From the NCBI RefSeq assembly GCF_001428045.1, contig NZ_LMSD01000023.1, positions 124,001-188,000 on the forward strand: a DNA stretch of 64,000 nucleotides, in the 5' to 3' direction. Below, in pieces: positions 27,223-37,767 of the stretch; positions within the stretch are counted from its first letter, which is position 1, and each line of letters begins with the position of its first letter. Position numbers and translations under genes: made by a program. This DNA comes from Paenibacillus sp. Soil750. GTDB lineage: Bacteria; Bacillota; Bacilli; Paenibacillales; NBRC-103111. The notes beneath the pieces were generated by a model. That model had not been told where the DNA came from. It saw nothing but the letters and a program-made list of their open reading frames with translations, and made no database searches.

Positions 27223-28098
27223 ATGAACAAAAGCATATATCCCTTTTATTTTTCAATTGGCGCATTGGTCCTGTATCTGCTGTTTTTTGTAATTCCAGGT
27301 TTTATGGGAATTTACTACTCGTTTACAGACTGGAACAGTTATAGCGAAGGAATTGAATTCATTGGACTTGATAATTTTCGAACGATCTTCTCAGGGAATG
27401 AGAAATACGTATCCTATTTGAATCATACAGTTACGTTCACGATAACAACGGCCATACTGAAAACGGCAATCGGGCTCTTCCTTGCTTTAATTTTAAATCA
27501 TGGCATCAAAGGTAAAAACTTTCATCGTGTTGTTATCTTTATGCCAGTTATCGTTCCTACTTTAATTGTAGGATTAATTTTTAAATCCGTACTGCATCCG
27601 GAAGTTGGCTTACTGAATGAGTTTTTAAGATCCATCGGTTTGGGAGCTTTGGCAAGAAGTTGGCTGACGGATATCCATTTGGCATTCAAATCCATTATTG
27701 CTGTCGATACCTGGAAAGGAGTCGGTTATATCATGGTCATTCTACTGGCTGGCCTTCAAGCCATTCCGGATATGTACTATGAGGCTGCGGAAATGGATGG
27801 AAGCAATTTTTGGAATAAATTCAAGCATATTATTATTCCACTATTGATGCCAGCGCTTACGGTTACGACGGTTCTTAATTTCATATATGGATTCAAAGTA
27901 TTTGATATTGTGTACGCGCTTACGAATGGTGGACCGGGATACGAAACAGAAGTACTGTATACTGGCGTGTTTAAGGAATTTTCCCTCGGTCGTTACGGTG
28001 TAGGTACTGCTTTGTCTACAGTTATGTTTCTCGTTATGATCGTGATTGGCTTTTTTGCAGTCAAATGGATGAGCAAAGAAGATGAGGTGGGCAAATGA
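27223..28098 (+). CDS. ABC sugar importer 1 permease (MalF/UgpA type)
   Basis: A 291-residue membrane protein with about six hydrophobic helices and the conserved cytoplasmic loop for ATPase docking (EAAEMDGSNFWNKF...IIPLLMPAL). It starts after GGAGAG with 7 bases spacing. The stop overlaps the next permease start by 4 bases (ATGA), so the two are translationally coupled. It forms the membrane channel with the 28095 protein. No ATPase gene is present, so a shared MsmX-type ATPase encoded elsewhere is expected. Confidence 0.93.
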   Translation: MNKSIYPFYFSIGALVLYLLFFVIPGFMGIYYSFTDWNSYSEGIEFIGLDNFRTIFSGNEKYVSYLNHTVTFTITTAILKTAIGLFLALILNHGIKGKNFHRVVIFMPVIVPTLIVGLIFKSVLHPEVGLLNEFLRSIGLGALARSWLTDIHLAFKSIIAVDTWKGVGYIMVILLAGLQAIPDMYYEAAEMDGSNFWNKFKHIIIPLLMPALTVTTVLNFIYGFKVFDIVYALTNGGPGYETEVLYTGVFKEFSLGRYGVGTALSTVMFLVMIVIGFFAVKWMSKEDEVGK

Positions 28099-28916
28099 AG
28101 CTGAACATGATGAAGAATGGTTTGAAAAATATGGCTGCCTGGATCGTGAGCATGATCACGCTAGCTCCACTCCTGTTAATAGTGATTAATTCGTTAAAGG
28201 ATAAAACGCAGGCTAGCTCAATGGGTTTTGATTTGCCAAAAAAGCTACATTTCGAAAACTTCCTGGTCGTTATTGAAAAAGGGAAATTACTTCGTTCTCT
28301 CTTGAATAGCGTGTTGTATACCGGAGTTTCTACGATTTTATGCGTATTATTAGCTGCAATGGCAGCCTATATTTATGCTAGAAACCGTTCTAGATGGAAT
28401 CGTTTTTTTTACTATTTCTTAATTCTAGGCATTGCCATACCCATCAATTATTTTACATTAACCAAGGTAATGCAAATGACTCATTTGATGAATACGCAAA
28501 TCGGAATAATTATTTTGTACGCAGTCGTGCAAATTCCATTCAGTGTATTTATTTTATATGGATTTGTGGGAACCGTCCCCAAAGAACTCGACGAATCCGG
28601 CATTATTGATGGTTGCGGCCCACTAAAGCTGTTCTTCTCCATCATATTTCCATTATTAATGCCTGCTGTAGTGACCACATTTATTCTGGCTTTTATTAAT
28701 TCATGGAATGAATTCTTACTTCCTCTTTACTTCTTAAACAATGCCAAACAGTGGCCTATGACGTTATCCGTCTATAATTTCTTTGGTCAATATCAAATGG
28801 ACTGGAATCTAGTTAGTGCTGATATTGTACTGACCTGTCTGCCCGCTATTATTTTGTATTTATTAGGTCAGCGTTACATTATTTCAGGTATGACATCTGG
28901 CTCGGTAAAAGGATAA
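28095..28916 (+). CDS. ABC sugar importer 1 permease (MalG type)
   Basis: A 273-residue membrane protein of the CUT1 class, with about six helices and the docking loop ELDESGIIDGCGPLKLFF...FPLLMPAV. It pairs with the 27223 permease and is fed by the 25776 binding protein. The GH31 gene follows after 33 bases, so the hydrolase is probably co-transcribed. Confidence 0.93.
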   Translation: MKLNMMKNGLKNMAAWIVSMITLAPLLLIVINSLKDKTQASSMGFDLPKKLHFENFLVVIEKGKLLRSLLNSVLYTGVSTILCVLLAAMAAYIYARNRSRWNRFFYYFLILGIAIPINYFTLTKVMQMTHLMNTQIGIIILYAVVQIPFSVFILYGFVGTVPKELDESGIIDGCGPLKLFFSIIFPLLMPAVVTTFILAFINSWNEFLLPLYFLNNAKQWPMTLSVYNFFGQYQMDWNLVSADIVLTCLPAIILYLLGQRYIISGMTSGSVKG

Positions 28917-28949
28917 TGAATACACATTTCTGTGACAAGGAGAATTATG

Positions 28950-31397
28950 ATGCAAATCATTCGACATATTGTGCAGGCAGATCGTCTGCTTTTAGAAACG
29001 ACAAGCGGGAGAATCATGCTCGTTCCTTATTCCAACAAGATCATTAGGATTCGATATACATTGGAAGCTGAATTTAGTACGCGAGAAAGTCTAATGATAA
29101 CAGGCTTGCCTGATTCGAAGATTCCCTTCACCGTAGAAGATCAGCAAAGTCATTTATTATTTTCAACGGCAGAACTGACAATCCGTATCTTAAAGAAGAC
29201 GGGGGCTTTTACTTATCTGGATGCGTCAGGAGCTGTATTAACCAAAGAGCCAGATCCTAGAGGCAAAACGCTTGTCCCCATGGATGTTACGAAATCCGTG
29301 TTTGATGAATCCGCCAATATCGAAGCTGGACAAGGAGCCGATGGCCTGCGTGTCCGAGCCGACAACGTGAGAAAAGTGATAGATCGAAAAGCATTTCATA
29401 CAAAGCTTGAGTTTGAATGGATGGAAGATGAGGCTTTATACGGCTTGGGTTCGCACGAAGAAGGCGTAATGAATTTGCGGGGAACGCATCAATACTTATA
29501 TCAACAAAATATGAAGGCGGTTGTTCCCGTCCTTGTATCTACGCGTGGATATGGCATTGTAGTGGACAGCTATTCCATGATGACGTTTCGTGATGATGCT
29601 TTTGGTTCCTATATATGGACAGAAGTAGACGATGAAATGGATTATTATTTCATTCATGGTCCGGAGATGGACAGTATTGTGCATGGGATCCGTGAATTAA
29701 CTGGAAAAGCGCCGATGCTGCCCAAGTGGTCATTCGGTTATGTTCAATCCAAAGAACGTTATACGTCGCAAGAAGAATTGATAGCCGTTGTTCGCGAGTA
29801 CCGTGAACGAGGACTGCCGCTTGATTGCATTGTGCTGGATTGGAAGTCCTGGACTGGGGAACTCTGGGGTCAGAAAACGCTCGATCCAGAGCGTTTCCCA
29901 GATCCGAAAGCCATGGTGGAAGAGCTTCACGGGATGAATGCACGATTGATGGTTTCTATCTGGCCAATTATGAATCCTCAGAGCGATAACAATAAGGAAA
30001 TGAATGACAATGGTTGCTTGCTTGGTAATCAGGCAACATATGACGCTTTCCAGGAAAAAGGCAGACAATTGTACTGGAAGCAGGCAAACGATGGTCTTTT
30101 TGTACATGGCGTTGATGCTTGGTGGTGTGATTGTACAGAGCCTTTCGAAGCAGATTGGCATGGATCTATCAAGCTTGAACCCGAACAACGGATGCAAATT
30201 AACACAGAGGAAGCGAAGCTATATCTTGATCCGGAGTTCATTAATGCTTATTCCTTGCTACATTCCAAAGGCATTTACGAAGGACAACGCCGAACCACGG
30301 AGAGCAAACGGGTCGTAAATCTGACACGTTCAGCTTATGCAGGTCAGCATCGTTATGGAACGGTAACATGGTCGGGAGACATTGCGGCAAATTGGGAGAC
30401 GCTGCGGAAGCAAATCCCCGCTGGATTGAATTTTTGCGCAACAGGATCGCCATATTGGACCGTGGATATCGGAGCTTTCTTTGTCCAGAACAAACCTGAT
30501 CTGTGGTTTTGGAATGGCGATTACGACACAGGCACCCAGGATATGGGGTACCGGGAATTGTATGCTCGCTGGTTCCAGTACGGTTCGTTTCTTCCGATGT
30601 TTCGTTCTCATGGAACGGATACCCCCAGGGAGGTATGGAGATTTGGTGAGCCCGGTGAGCCTGTATATGATGCCATTGTTAATTTCCTCCTTCTTCGATA
30701 CGAATTAATGCCATACATCTATTCCTTTTCTGCCCACGTTTATCACTATGATTATACGTTCATGCGAGCGTTATCATTTGACTTCAGGCATGATCCGAAC
30801 ACATATAACATTGGGGATCAGTTTATGTTTGGTCCTGCTTTTTTAGTAAATCCAGTCACTGAGCCCATGTACTACAATAGTAATTCTGAAGTGCTAGAAG
30901 GTGTGAAGAAAACCAGAGATGTTTATTTACCAACAGGAACGGAGTGGTACGATTTTTGGACCAATCGCATCTTTGAAGGTGGGCGAATAATAGAAGCTGA
31001 GGCTCCACTTGACCGTATACCGCTTTATGTGAAGGCTGGATCGATCGTGCCTATGGGCGGGAGTATTCAGTTTGCTGAACAACATACGGATGATAATAGA
31101 CACATTCGTGTCTACACGGGGCAGCACGGCACATTCGATTACTATGAAGACGAAGGAGACAATTATAACTATGAAAAGGGTGCTTATGCTCTAATTCCTA
31201 TGGTGTGGGATGAGGAGAACCGAACATTCATAATCAAAGAGCGGGAAGGCTCTTATCCCGGGATGAGTCAAAATCAATCATTTAACATAACATTTTTGGG
31301 TGTTAGTGATGGTGATGGATCTCTCAAAGAGGGAGAGAAGAAAACGCAAATTTACTACACAGGAAACTACATAGAAATCACGGTCAAAGACCTGTAA
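28950..31397 (+). CDS. Cytoplasmic GH31 alpha-glycosidase (alpha-xylosidase-like)
   Basis: The GH31 protein is 815 residues from ATG 28950. An ATG at 28947 and an in-frame GTG at 28932 also exist, but AAGGAG at 28937-28942 fits 28950 best (7 bases). There is no signal peptide. The nucleophile is D394 in WWCDCTEP and the acid/base D477 in WSGDI. The segment YGLGSHEEGVMNLRG and the overall pattern resemble alpha-xylosidases of the CjXyl31A/BoGH31 group more than maltases; this is family reading, not proof. A C-terminal beta domain contains DYYEDEGDNYNYE. Its place after an importer with no signal peptide fits intracellular cleavage of imported oligosaccharides with alpha-linked xylose or glucose. 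Confidence 0.88.
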   Translation: MQIIRHIVQADRLLLETTSGRIMLVPYSNKIIRIRYTLEAEFSTRESLMITGLPDSKIPFTVEDQQSHLLFSTAELTIRILKKTGAFTYLDASGAVLTKEPDPRGKTLVPMDVTKSVFDESANIEAGQGADGLRVRADNVRKVIDRKAFHTKLEFEWMEDEALYGLGSHEEGVMNLRGTHQYLYQQNMKAVVPVLVSTRGYGIVVDSYSMMTFRDDAFGSYIWTEVDDEMDYYFIHGPEMDSIVHGIRELTGKAPMLPKWSFGYVQSKERYTSQEELIAVVREYRERGLPLDCIVLDWKSWTGELWGQKTLDPERFPDPKAMVEELHGMNARLMVSIWPIMNPQSDNNKEMNDNGCLLGNQATYDAFQEKGRQLYWKQANDGLFVHGVDAWWCDCTEPFEADWHGSIKLEPEQRMQINTEEAKLYLDPEFINAYSLLHSKGIYEGQRRTTESKRVVNLTRSAYAGQHRYGTVTWSGDIAANWETLRKQIPAGLNFCATGSPYWTVDIGAFFVQNKPDLWFWNGDYDTGTQDMGYRELYARWFQYGSFLPMFRSHGTDTPREVWRFGEPGEPVYDAIVNFLLLRYELMPYIYSFSAHVYHYDYTFMRALSFDFRHDPNTYNIGDQFMFGPAFLVNPVTEPMYYNSNSEVLEGVKKTRDVYLPTGTEWYDFWTNRIFEGGRIIEAEAPLDRIPLYVKAGSIVPMGGSIQFAEQHTDDNRHIRVYTGQHGTFDYYEDEGDNYNYEKGAYALIPMVWDEENRTFIIKEREGSYPGMSQNQSFNITFLGVSDGDGSLKEGEKKTQIYYTGNYIEITVKDL

Positions 31398-31416
31398 GAG
31401 GAGATAGCCAAGACAT

Positions 31417-31453
31417 AGCTTGAGTACGTTACCAAATGGTACTTGAGCTTTTC
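31417..31453 (+). terminator. Rho-independent terminator after the GH31 gene
   Basis: AGCTTGAGTAC (31417-31427) pairs with GTACTTGAGCT (31439-31449) with two G-U pairs, followed by TTTTCC. Outer AAGACA and TGTCTT could extend it. Confidence 0.7.
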
Positions 31454-31505
31454 CTTGTCTTACCTTGGCATTCTAATACGATGTCCAATCAATGTTCCTA
31501 CAAAA

Positions 31506-31584
31506 TTCCTTCTGGCCGTATGATTGTCTCTGTACGAAAGAGTCGTGAAAAACTACAATGAACTCAGAAATGATATCGCTTACA
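31506..31584 (+). promoter_or_regulatory. Promoter region of the GH141-like gene: regulon-2 motif, -10 and cre-like site
   Basis: TTCCTT (31506), GTCTCTGTA (31526-31534), TACAAT (-10, 31554-31559) and TGATATCGCTTACA (31571-31584) occur in this order. The last is a full match to the cre consensus. The same four elements with identical spacing occur at 41432-41510 upstream of importer 2. GTCTCTGTA sits at the -35 position, so it is likely an activator box. Confidence 0.65.
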
Positions 31585-31684
31585 AAACACTGTTAAGTTC
31601 GTAATGGAAGGGGGTGATTCGAACAAAACTCCTACTGTCGTGCTACCCAGAACAGTTTATAAATTGCAATTCCAAGGAGGTTTT

Positions 31685-34600
31685 ATGAAAGTGAGAAACA
31701 GAGCATTCATTTGGATTATGACTTTGGTAATGCTATTTTCCATGTTACCATTTTCAGGGTCGGTAGTCGCAGCTGCCAGTGCGCCAAGTGCAACGATCTA
31801 TGTTGCTACAAATGGCAATGATAACACAGGGGACGGAACACAAGCAAAGCCGTATAAAACGCTTGCCAAGGCAAAAACAGTAGTAAGGACCCTGCCTAAG
31901 ACTGGCGGTGATATCGTCGTTCAAATTGCGGATGGATATTATCCGCTTGATGAAACCCTAGTTTTTGACAAAGATGATTCCGGAAGTGCAAGCAGCACGA
32001 TTCGCTATGAGGCGGCGCCGGGTGCGAAGCCGGTAATCAGCGCTGGTGAAATGCTGGAAAAAGGCGTATGGACAGAAGCTGTTGGCCTTACCCAGACTGG
32101 CGGCTTAAAGGCGTATAAAACGACCCTTAACCGGAGCGATAAGCTGCGCGCACTCTATGTAAACGATAAGGGCGCCACCATGACGAAGAGCTCGGAAATA
32201 GCTTCGGCCAACAGAACCGTCACCGGCACCCCCACAGCCAGCTTTACCGCTGCCAATAACCCTTGGGCGTGGCAGAACGGCACCAACATCCGGGCGGGTA
32301 TCGTATTCGATGCCAGCGTAGGTCTGACGACGGCAACGAAAAACCCCCAAAACATCGAAGCCGAAAGCACGGGCGGCTCCACCGCCAGATGGGCGAGGCC
32401 TTTTATCACCTTCGCGTCGATCGAAGAGGCGCCGGTAGCCAGCAACAAGCCCGGCGGTATCATGTTCCGGTTCCAGATGCCGTATGGGTTCATTTCACAA
32501 TCATTGGGTAATAACACGCAGTATAATCCAGGTAACAATCAAGTAATCCGCAACGCTTTCGAGTTCTTCAACAAACGCGGAGATTTCTATTTCGACCAGG
32601 CGGAAAGCACGCTTTATTACATCCCGCTTGCAGGCGAAGATATCAACTCCGCCGACGTGGTCATTCCAAGGCTTGAGACGGTCCTCGACATTAGAGGGAT
32701 CCCTGTAGGAGATCGGTTGAACCCTGTTGCAGGCTCGGATGATGGACGTGTCAAAAACATTACTTTCAACGGGCTGAAGTTTGCCCATACCGACTACAAA
32801 CTGACTGAACTGACGGGCACCTATACATATAGCGACGGGTCCGGTCCGGTAACGACCAGTTCCCGCGGCTATGCGTCCGTTCAGGGCTCTATCGTGAACA
32901 AAGTTTACTTCCCCAGCAGCATAAACTGGCATGAGACTTTCTACCGAGGGTATGACATACCGCCGGCAGCGGTAATGATCAACGCGGCGAGGAACATCAA
33001 AGTGCTGAACGGCGAGATCGGACTAACTGGATTTAATGGCATCCATGTAGAAAACGATGCCAAGGATATCGAAATCTCGGGCAACTATATCGTAGATACG
33101 CTCGCTTCCGGCATTGTAATCGGGCATCCGCAGCATATCTATGAAAACGATGTAGCGATTACGCATGAATCCAGTGTTTCGGTCTCAGGCACGCCAATAA
33201 GGAACTGGGCCGGCGTTGATAAGGAGAAATTTACGGCGGGTACGGAAGCTGTGCCGGAGAATATTTATATTACAAATAACTTTTTGTACAGGACCTGCTA
33301 CGGATTCCCGGGCGCCAACGCACTTGCTTCTTTTTACACAACTAATATGCAGGTACTGCACAACTACATTTATGACACCACTTACGGCGCCATGAGCATC
33401 GGATGGGGTTGGGACGAGTATGACGGGTTCGGCTTTACCGCCCAAGGGACCAACAAGACCGGTGGCCCTTACAATGGTACGAGTGAAACGAGCATCGCAA
33501 GGTCTCCAGCAATATCTACGACTTCCAGGAATAACAAAATAAACTATAACAGGGTAGAGGAAATTTGCACGGTAGTTAACGACTCCGGAGCCATTTACTC
33601 ACTGGGACGGCAGGGCGATCCGGGTAATTTGCCGGGTGGAGGGACATGGGACACCATAAACACCGTCTATCCTTTGACAAACGATCCCGTCACTAACAAG
33701 AATAGTAACTGGAATTCTGACAACTGGACGAATTTCACCGAGATGAACTACAACTTCCTTAACCCAAATCCAACGGATAAACCCACGAGCTCCAACAACT
33801 GGATGAACGGGTTCCATCCCGACGAAGGCAGTACGTTCATTAAGATGATAGGCAACGTCGTGCAGGCAAAGCTCTCCTATGCCCCCGGACAGAGCCGTCT
33901 TATTGAGTTTAACAACTGGAAGCGCAAAAGCGATATGATTATGGTCCAAGGTTATGTGGATGGGGACAACAACCAGAATGGCGCCCCTAGGACTACTTTT
34001 GACAATTACAAAAGTACAAGCCGCATTTGGCCACTTAAGGGCAACGAAATCGTTTTAAATTCGGGCCTTACCAACGAATACACGAAGATGATCCCAAGAA
34101 GCCTCATTGCCGATACCGAGTTTGAGTTGGCTTCCAACGTCATCATGGGTAAAGGTGAAAAGCTGAACCGCAGGGGTCTGCTAAAGGCTGAAGACACTGT
34201 CTGGCTCGCGCCCGCGAACACAACTGTCTTTAATGAAGGCAATACGATGACAAAAGCTGCCGGCGACGTTAAGTCAATCAACGCTCCGTCTGCCGCAGGA
34301 GAATACAAACTATATATCAAATATGGAGACGGCAGAGAAACGGCGACTTCCAAGTATACGGTATACGTCGATGCGAGCGGTTCAGCAACCAATGTGGAAA
34401 ATGGGAAAAGCTACGAAGTTTCAGCGGTACGGCCGCTTAAACTGACTTTGAGTACGGATTACACCTTTACGCTTAACGGCAAGCCCGTGGCGAATGGGTA
34501 CGAAATCCGCACCGAAGGAAGCTGGACCTTGGTAGGCAGCACTTCGACGCCTGCCATAACCCTCAACTTTACCACCACAGTATCGGTGGCGAATAGGCTG

Positions 34601-37600
34601 CTCCCGGCTGACGTGTCAGTAGCCCCCGGCGGGAAAGTCAGGTTTGCGTACGATTTGGACGACGCCACAAAACAGATATGGATTTCCTCATCGAGCGATG
34701 GAAATTTTATTGAAAGCGACAAAGAAACAATGGCCTCCGGCAACATGATAGAAATAACCGCGCCAAAGTTGCCCGGTCCATACATTATTTATGTACGGTC
34801 GAAAGAAGGCGATGTACTCAGCCAGTCTCACGCTCGTGTTGTGGTGCGCGATATGACGCCTGTCGATATTCCTAGAAATGGTCTTGACTTATGGCTCAAG
34901 GCTGATGAGGGCGTGGAAAAAGATAGCAGTGGCAATGTGATTGGATGGACAAATATGGGAAGCGTCCCGGCGAAGCTTGTCCCAGCGAACGTCCCCGGTA
35001 GCGGTGGCGATAATCTTGGAACACCAAATGGCAACCCCACGCTAAAGAACGATGGATACGACTATGTAGATTTCGCAGCGATGTCAAGGCCGCTAAAAGC
35101 TGCAGGCTTTAAAAATTATAACGGCAGTACGCAGATGACGATATACGCGCTGGTTAGACCAACAACCACAGCCAACAACTCGAGTGACCAAAATGGTCTT
35201 GTTTATTTCGGATTGAACGAGTCTTACCAAACTTGGGCGGCCAACAGCGGTTGGAGCGGTATTAATCTAGGTGTAGGAACAAACAGAGTTAACGTTCGCT
35301 TTGGTAACACGGATGGCAGCGTATCGGGCGGCGGGCAACAAATTACAACAACAGCCACTGACGGTCTGGCCAGCGTTCGGGCGCAGCTAAACGGAACCAA
35401 TAGAGCCGTTTTTGTTAATAACAATGTCATTGGAACTGGAACCAACGCTAAGGCACTTTTAGGGAACAGCTCGGATCTTGGCGTAGGTTACACGATGGCG
35501 GCTGCAACCCCTTACCGCTTCCTGGGTAGGGTCTCGCAGATTCTCATCTACAACAGGGTGCTGACAACGGATGAAATTACGAAAGTAGAAACATATTTTA
35601 ACAATGTCAAAGCGGGCCGTGGTGGACCCGCGAACCCAATTGTCTCCGCGGTCGACAAAAACCTGCTGACTGCCTTGATAGAGGCCGCCAATAACAAGGA
35701 AGCTACCATTTATACAAGCAATTCATGGAACGCTTTTGCAAGCGCATTAAGTGAGGCCAAAACAGCGCTCTCAAATGGTGAGATCGGGCAGGCAGCAGTG
35801 GACAATTCATATTACGCGCTCCGTAACGCGAGCAAAGCGCTTCAACTGGTACCCAGCGGAGTTGCGACTGCCATATACGGTACGCCTGTTCTCGGCGGGG
35901 CCGTGCTCGACCTGCTCTGGGATAAGACCGCCACGCTGCCGATATTTAAGCATCTGACAATGGTGAACGGTCCGACGGATGGCTCCGCTAAAGTGCTATG
36001 GGACGATACTAACCTGTATGTTCTGGTGCGTGTAAAATCCCCTGAGCTGAACAACAGCAGCAGCAACGCGTGGGAGCAGGACTCGGTCGAGATCTTTGTG
36101 GATGAGACCAATAGTAAACAAACCTCCTACGGCACAGGTATGGGACAATACCGTATTAACTATCTTAATGCGAAAAGCTTTAATCCAGGCAGTATCAGTG
36201 CGGGTTTTGAGTCTTTTGCCAAAGTCGTGGATGGCGGTTATTACATTGAAACGAAGATCCCCTTTAAAGCTGTCCTTCCTACGGTTGATCGTGTAATTGG
36301 ATTTGATTTGCAGATCAATGATGCGAAAGCAACGGGTGGCCGTCAGGACATTATTATGTGGAACGACGTGACCGGACAGTCCTATGCTAACGGTTCACAA
36401 TGGGGTGTGGTTACACTTGTGGGCAAGCCGCCGGTGGTTACCGGCGCTGCTGGAGCGACCTCCATCACGACGAAAGCCGGCACGCTGCAAATGTTGGCGG
36501 GAGTGCCCGTCGTATGGTCGGTAACCGCAGAAGACGGTTCGGAGACAAATGCGGCGATCATCAGCGAGACAGGATTGCTGTCGGCCAAAAAGAACGGCGT
36601 CGTGAAAGTAACGGCGATAGCCAACGGGTCCAGTTTGAGCGGCAGCGCGCTGATCTCAATCAGCGGTCAAGAGGGCGATACGACTCCACCGACAACGGCC
36701 GATGATGCACCGATCTATTGGGTTAATCATGATGCAGTGGTCAATCTGACGGCAACTGATAGCGGGTCTGGCGTCGGAGAGACGTATTACACGATAGATG
36801 GCGGAGTTCAACAGGCAGGAACGACAGTGTACATTGTCGGCGAAGGCACTCATTCCCTCGTTTATTGGAGCGTGGATAACGCTGGCAATGTGGAACAGTC
36901 GCATACAGCTTCAGTGAACATTGACATGGAGGCACCTGTTACAGACTTATCTGTTAATCCCGAAGCTCCTAACGGCAGCAATGGCTGGTATGCAGAAGCT
37001 GTAACGGTAAGCTTTAGCGCAGCCGATAATCTCTCAGGTGCGGCCAAGACGGAGTACAGCCTGGACGGCGGCAGCACATGGTTAACCTATACGGCTCCGG
37101 TAACGCTTAGCCAAGACAACAAATATACCGTGAGTTACCGTTCTACGGACAATGCCGGCAATGTGGAAGCAGCGAGAACGATCAGCTTCAACCTGGATCA
37201 GGCCGTTCCGACGATTACGGTATCCGGCCTAGTATACGGCTCGTACAGTGATTCCATGGATATCACGCCAATCCTGACGCTCAGCGATAACTTGTCCGGA
37301 GTGGACAGCAGCAAAACAACGATCATGCTGGATACAAATGGCGTACAGCAAGGAGCGACGATTCCACTCTATACGCTGCCTCTCGGTTCGCACATGCTGA
37401 TCGTGACGGCAAGCGATCTGGCAGGGAATACGAGTAGCCGGACGATCGCGTTCCAGACGACTGCCAGTATCCAATCCTTGCAAACTCTGGTCTCACGCTT
37501 TAAGAATGCCGGATGGATCGATAACGCAGGCATTGCGAACAGCTTGCAGAGCAAGCTCACTGCAAACAGTCTGGCCGATTTCGTGAGTGAAGTTCAGGCG

Positions 37601-37678
37601 CAAAGCGGCAAGCATATCTCTGCGCAAGCCGCAGGCTACTTGCTCAGGGATGCCCGGTATTTGTTATCCAAACACTAA
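31685..37678 (+). CDS. Secreted GH141-like beta-helix protein with LamG-like, FIVAR, CBM9, Ig-like and FIMAH modules (1997 aa)
   Basis: The start is ATG 31685, 4 bases after AAGGAGG; an in-frame ATG at 31604 would add 27 residues ahead of the signal peptide and is less likely. Order: signal peptide (about 1-30); right-handed beta-helix region resembling GH141 (about 35-870; IYVATNGNDNTGDGT, NITFNGLKFAHT, NDSGAIYSL); Ig-like segments; LamG-like domain (from about 1067); FIVAR-like helices (1323-1389); CBM9 (1394-1579; NAWEQDSVEIFVDE); Big2-like (1586-1660); OmpL47/chitobiase-type repeats (1662-1929, NAGNVE twice); C-terminal FIMAH-like domain (1931-1995). No SLH or dockerin, so it is probably released. 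GH141 members act on rhamnogalacturonan fucose or on xylan, so the substrate is open. Its mature part is visibly richer in G+C than its neighbours, which suggests separate origin. Confidence 0.8.
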   Translation: MKVRNRAFIWIMTLVMLFSMLPFSGSVVAAASAPSATIYVATNGNDNTGDGTQAKPYKTLAKAKTVVRTLPKTGGDIVVQIADGYYPLDETLVFDKDDSGSASSTIRYEAAPGAKPVISAGEMLEKGVWTEAVGLTQTGGLKAYKTTLNRSDKLRALYVNDKGATMTKSSEIASANRTVTGTPTASFTAANNPWAWQNGTNIRAGIVFDASVGLTTATKNPQNIEAESTGGSTARWARPFITFASIEEAPVASNKPGGIMFRFQMPYGFISQSLGNNTQYNPGNNQVIRNAFEFFNKRGDFYFDQAESTLYYIPLAGEDINSADVVIPRLETVLDIRGIPVGDRLNPVAGSDDGRVKNITFNGLKFAHTDYKLTELTGTYTYSDGSGPVTTSSRGYASVQGSIVNKVYFPSSINWHETFYRGYDIPPAAVMINAARNIKVLNGEIGLTGFNGIHVENDAKDIEISGNYIVDTLASGIVIGHPQHIYENDVAITHESSVSVSGTPIRNWAGVDKEKFTAGTEAVPENIYITNNFLYRTCYGFPGANALASFYTTNMQVLHNYIYDTTYGAMSIGWGWDEYDGFGFTAQGTNKTGGPYNGTSETSIARSPAISTTSRNNKINYNRVEEICTVVNDSGAIYSLGRQGDPGNLPGGGTWDTINTVYPLTNDPVTNKNSNWNSDNWTNFTEMNYNFLNPNPTDKPTSSNNWMNGFHPDEGSTFIKMIGNVVQAKLSYAPGQSRLIEFNNWKRKSDMIMVQGYVDGDNNQNGAPRTTFDNYKSTSRIWPLKGNEIVLNSGLTNEYTKMIPRSLIADTEFELASNVIMGKGEKLNRRGLLKAEDTVWLAPANTTVFNEGNTMTKAAGDVKSINAPSAAGEYKLYIKYGDGRETATSKYTVYVDASGSATNVENGKSYEVSAVRPLKLTLSTDYTFTLNGKPVANGYEIRTEGSWTLVGSTSTPAITLNFTTTVSVANRLLPADVSVAPGGKVRFAYDLDDATKQIWISSSSDGNFIESDKETMASGNMIEITAPKLPGPYIIYVRSKEGDVLSQSHARVVVRDMTPVDIPRNGLDLWLKADEGVEKDSSGNVIGWTNMGSVPAKLVPANVPGSGGDNLGTPNGNPTLKNDGYDYVDFAAMSRPLKAAGFKNYNGSTQMTIYALVRPTTTANNSSDQNGLVYFGLNESYQTWAANSGWSGINLGVGTNRVNVRFGNTDGSVSGGGQQITTTATDGLASVRAQLNGTNRAVFVNNNVIGTGTNAKALLGNSSDLGVGYTMAAATPYRFLGRVSQILIYNRVLTTDEITKVETYFNNVKAGRGGPANPIVSAVDKNLLTALIEAANNKEATIYTSNSWNAFASALSEAKTALSNGEIGQAAVDNSYYALRNASKALQLVPSGVATAIYGTPVLGGAVLDLLWDKTATLPIFKHLTMVNGPTDGSAKVLWDDTNLYVLVRVKSPELNNSSSNAWEQDSVEIFVDETNSKQTSYGTGMGQYRINYLNAKSFNPGSISAGFESFAKVVDGGYYIETKIPFKAVLPTVDRVIGFDLQINDAKATGGRQDIIMWNDVTGQSYANGSQWGVVTLVGKPPVVTGAAGATSITTKAGTLQMLAGVPVVWSVTAEDGSETNAAIISETGLLSAKKNGVVKVTAIANGSSLSGSALISISGQEGDTTPPTTADDAPIYWVNHDAVVNLTATDSGSGVGETYYTIDGGVQQAGTTVYIVGEGTHSLVYWSVDNAGNVEQSHTASVNIDMEAPVTDLSVNPEAPNGSNGWYAEAVTVSFSAADNLSGAAKTEYSLDGGSTWLTYTAPVTLSQDNKYTVSYRSTDNAGNVEAARTISFNLDQAVPTITVSGLVYGSYSDSMDITPILTLSDNLSGVDSSKTTIMLDTNGVQQGATIPLYTLPLGSHMLIVTASDLAGNTSSRTIAFQTTASIQSLQTLVSRFKNAGWIDNAGIANSLQSKLTANSLADFVSEVQAQSGKHISAQAAGYLLRDARYLLSKH

Positions 37679-37767
37679 GAGAGTATTGGCCGGCTGCCGT
37701 GAACTGTTGTAAGAGTGAACGGTGGTTCGTATGTCAGGATTCGTAATGCGGGTTTCGCTAGTTTAAT

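Noticed and set aside
27159..27344. Small frame across the importer 1 hairpin
   Set aside because: It overlaps the permease start in another frame and contains the hairpin arm.
28932..28949. GTG start (28932) and ATG 28947 for the GH31 gene
   Set aside because: AAGGAG at 28937-28942 fits the ATG at 28950 best, and the GTG lies upstream of it.
31604..31684. Upstream ATG start of the GH141-like gene
   Set aside because: It would put 27 polar residues before the signal peptide; AAGGAGG directly precedes ATG 31685.
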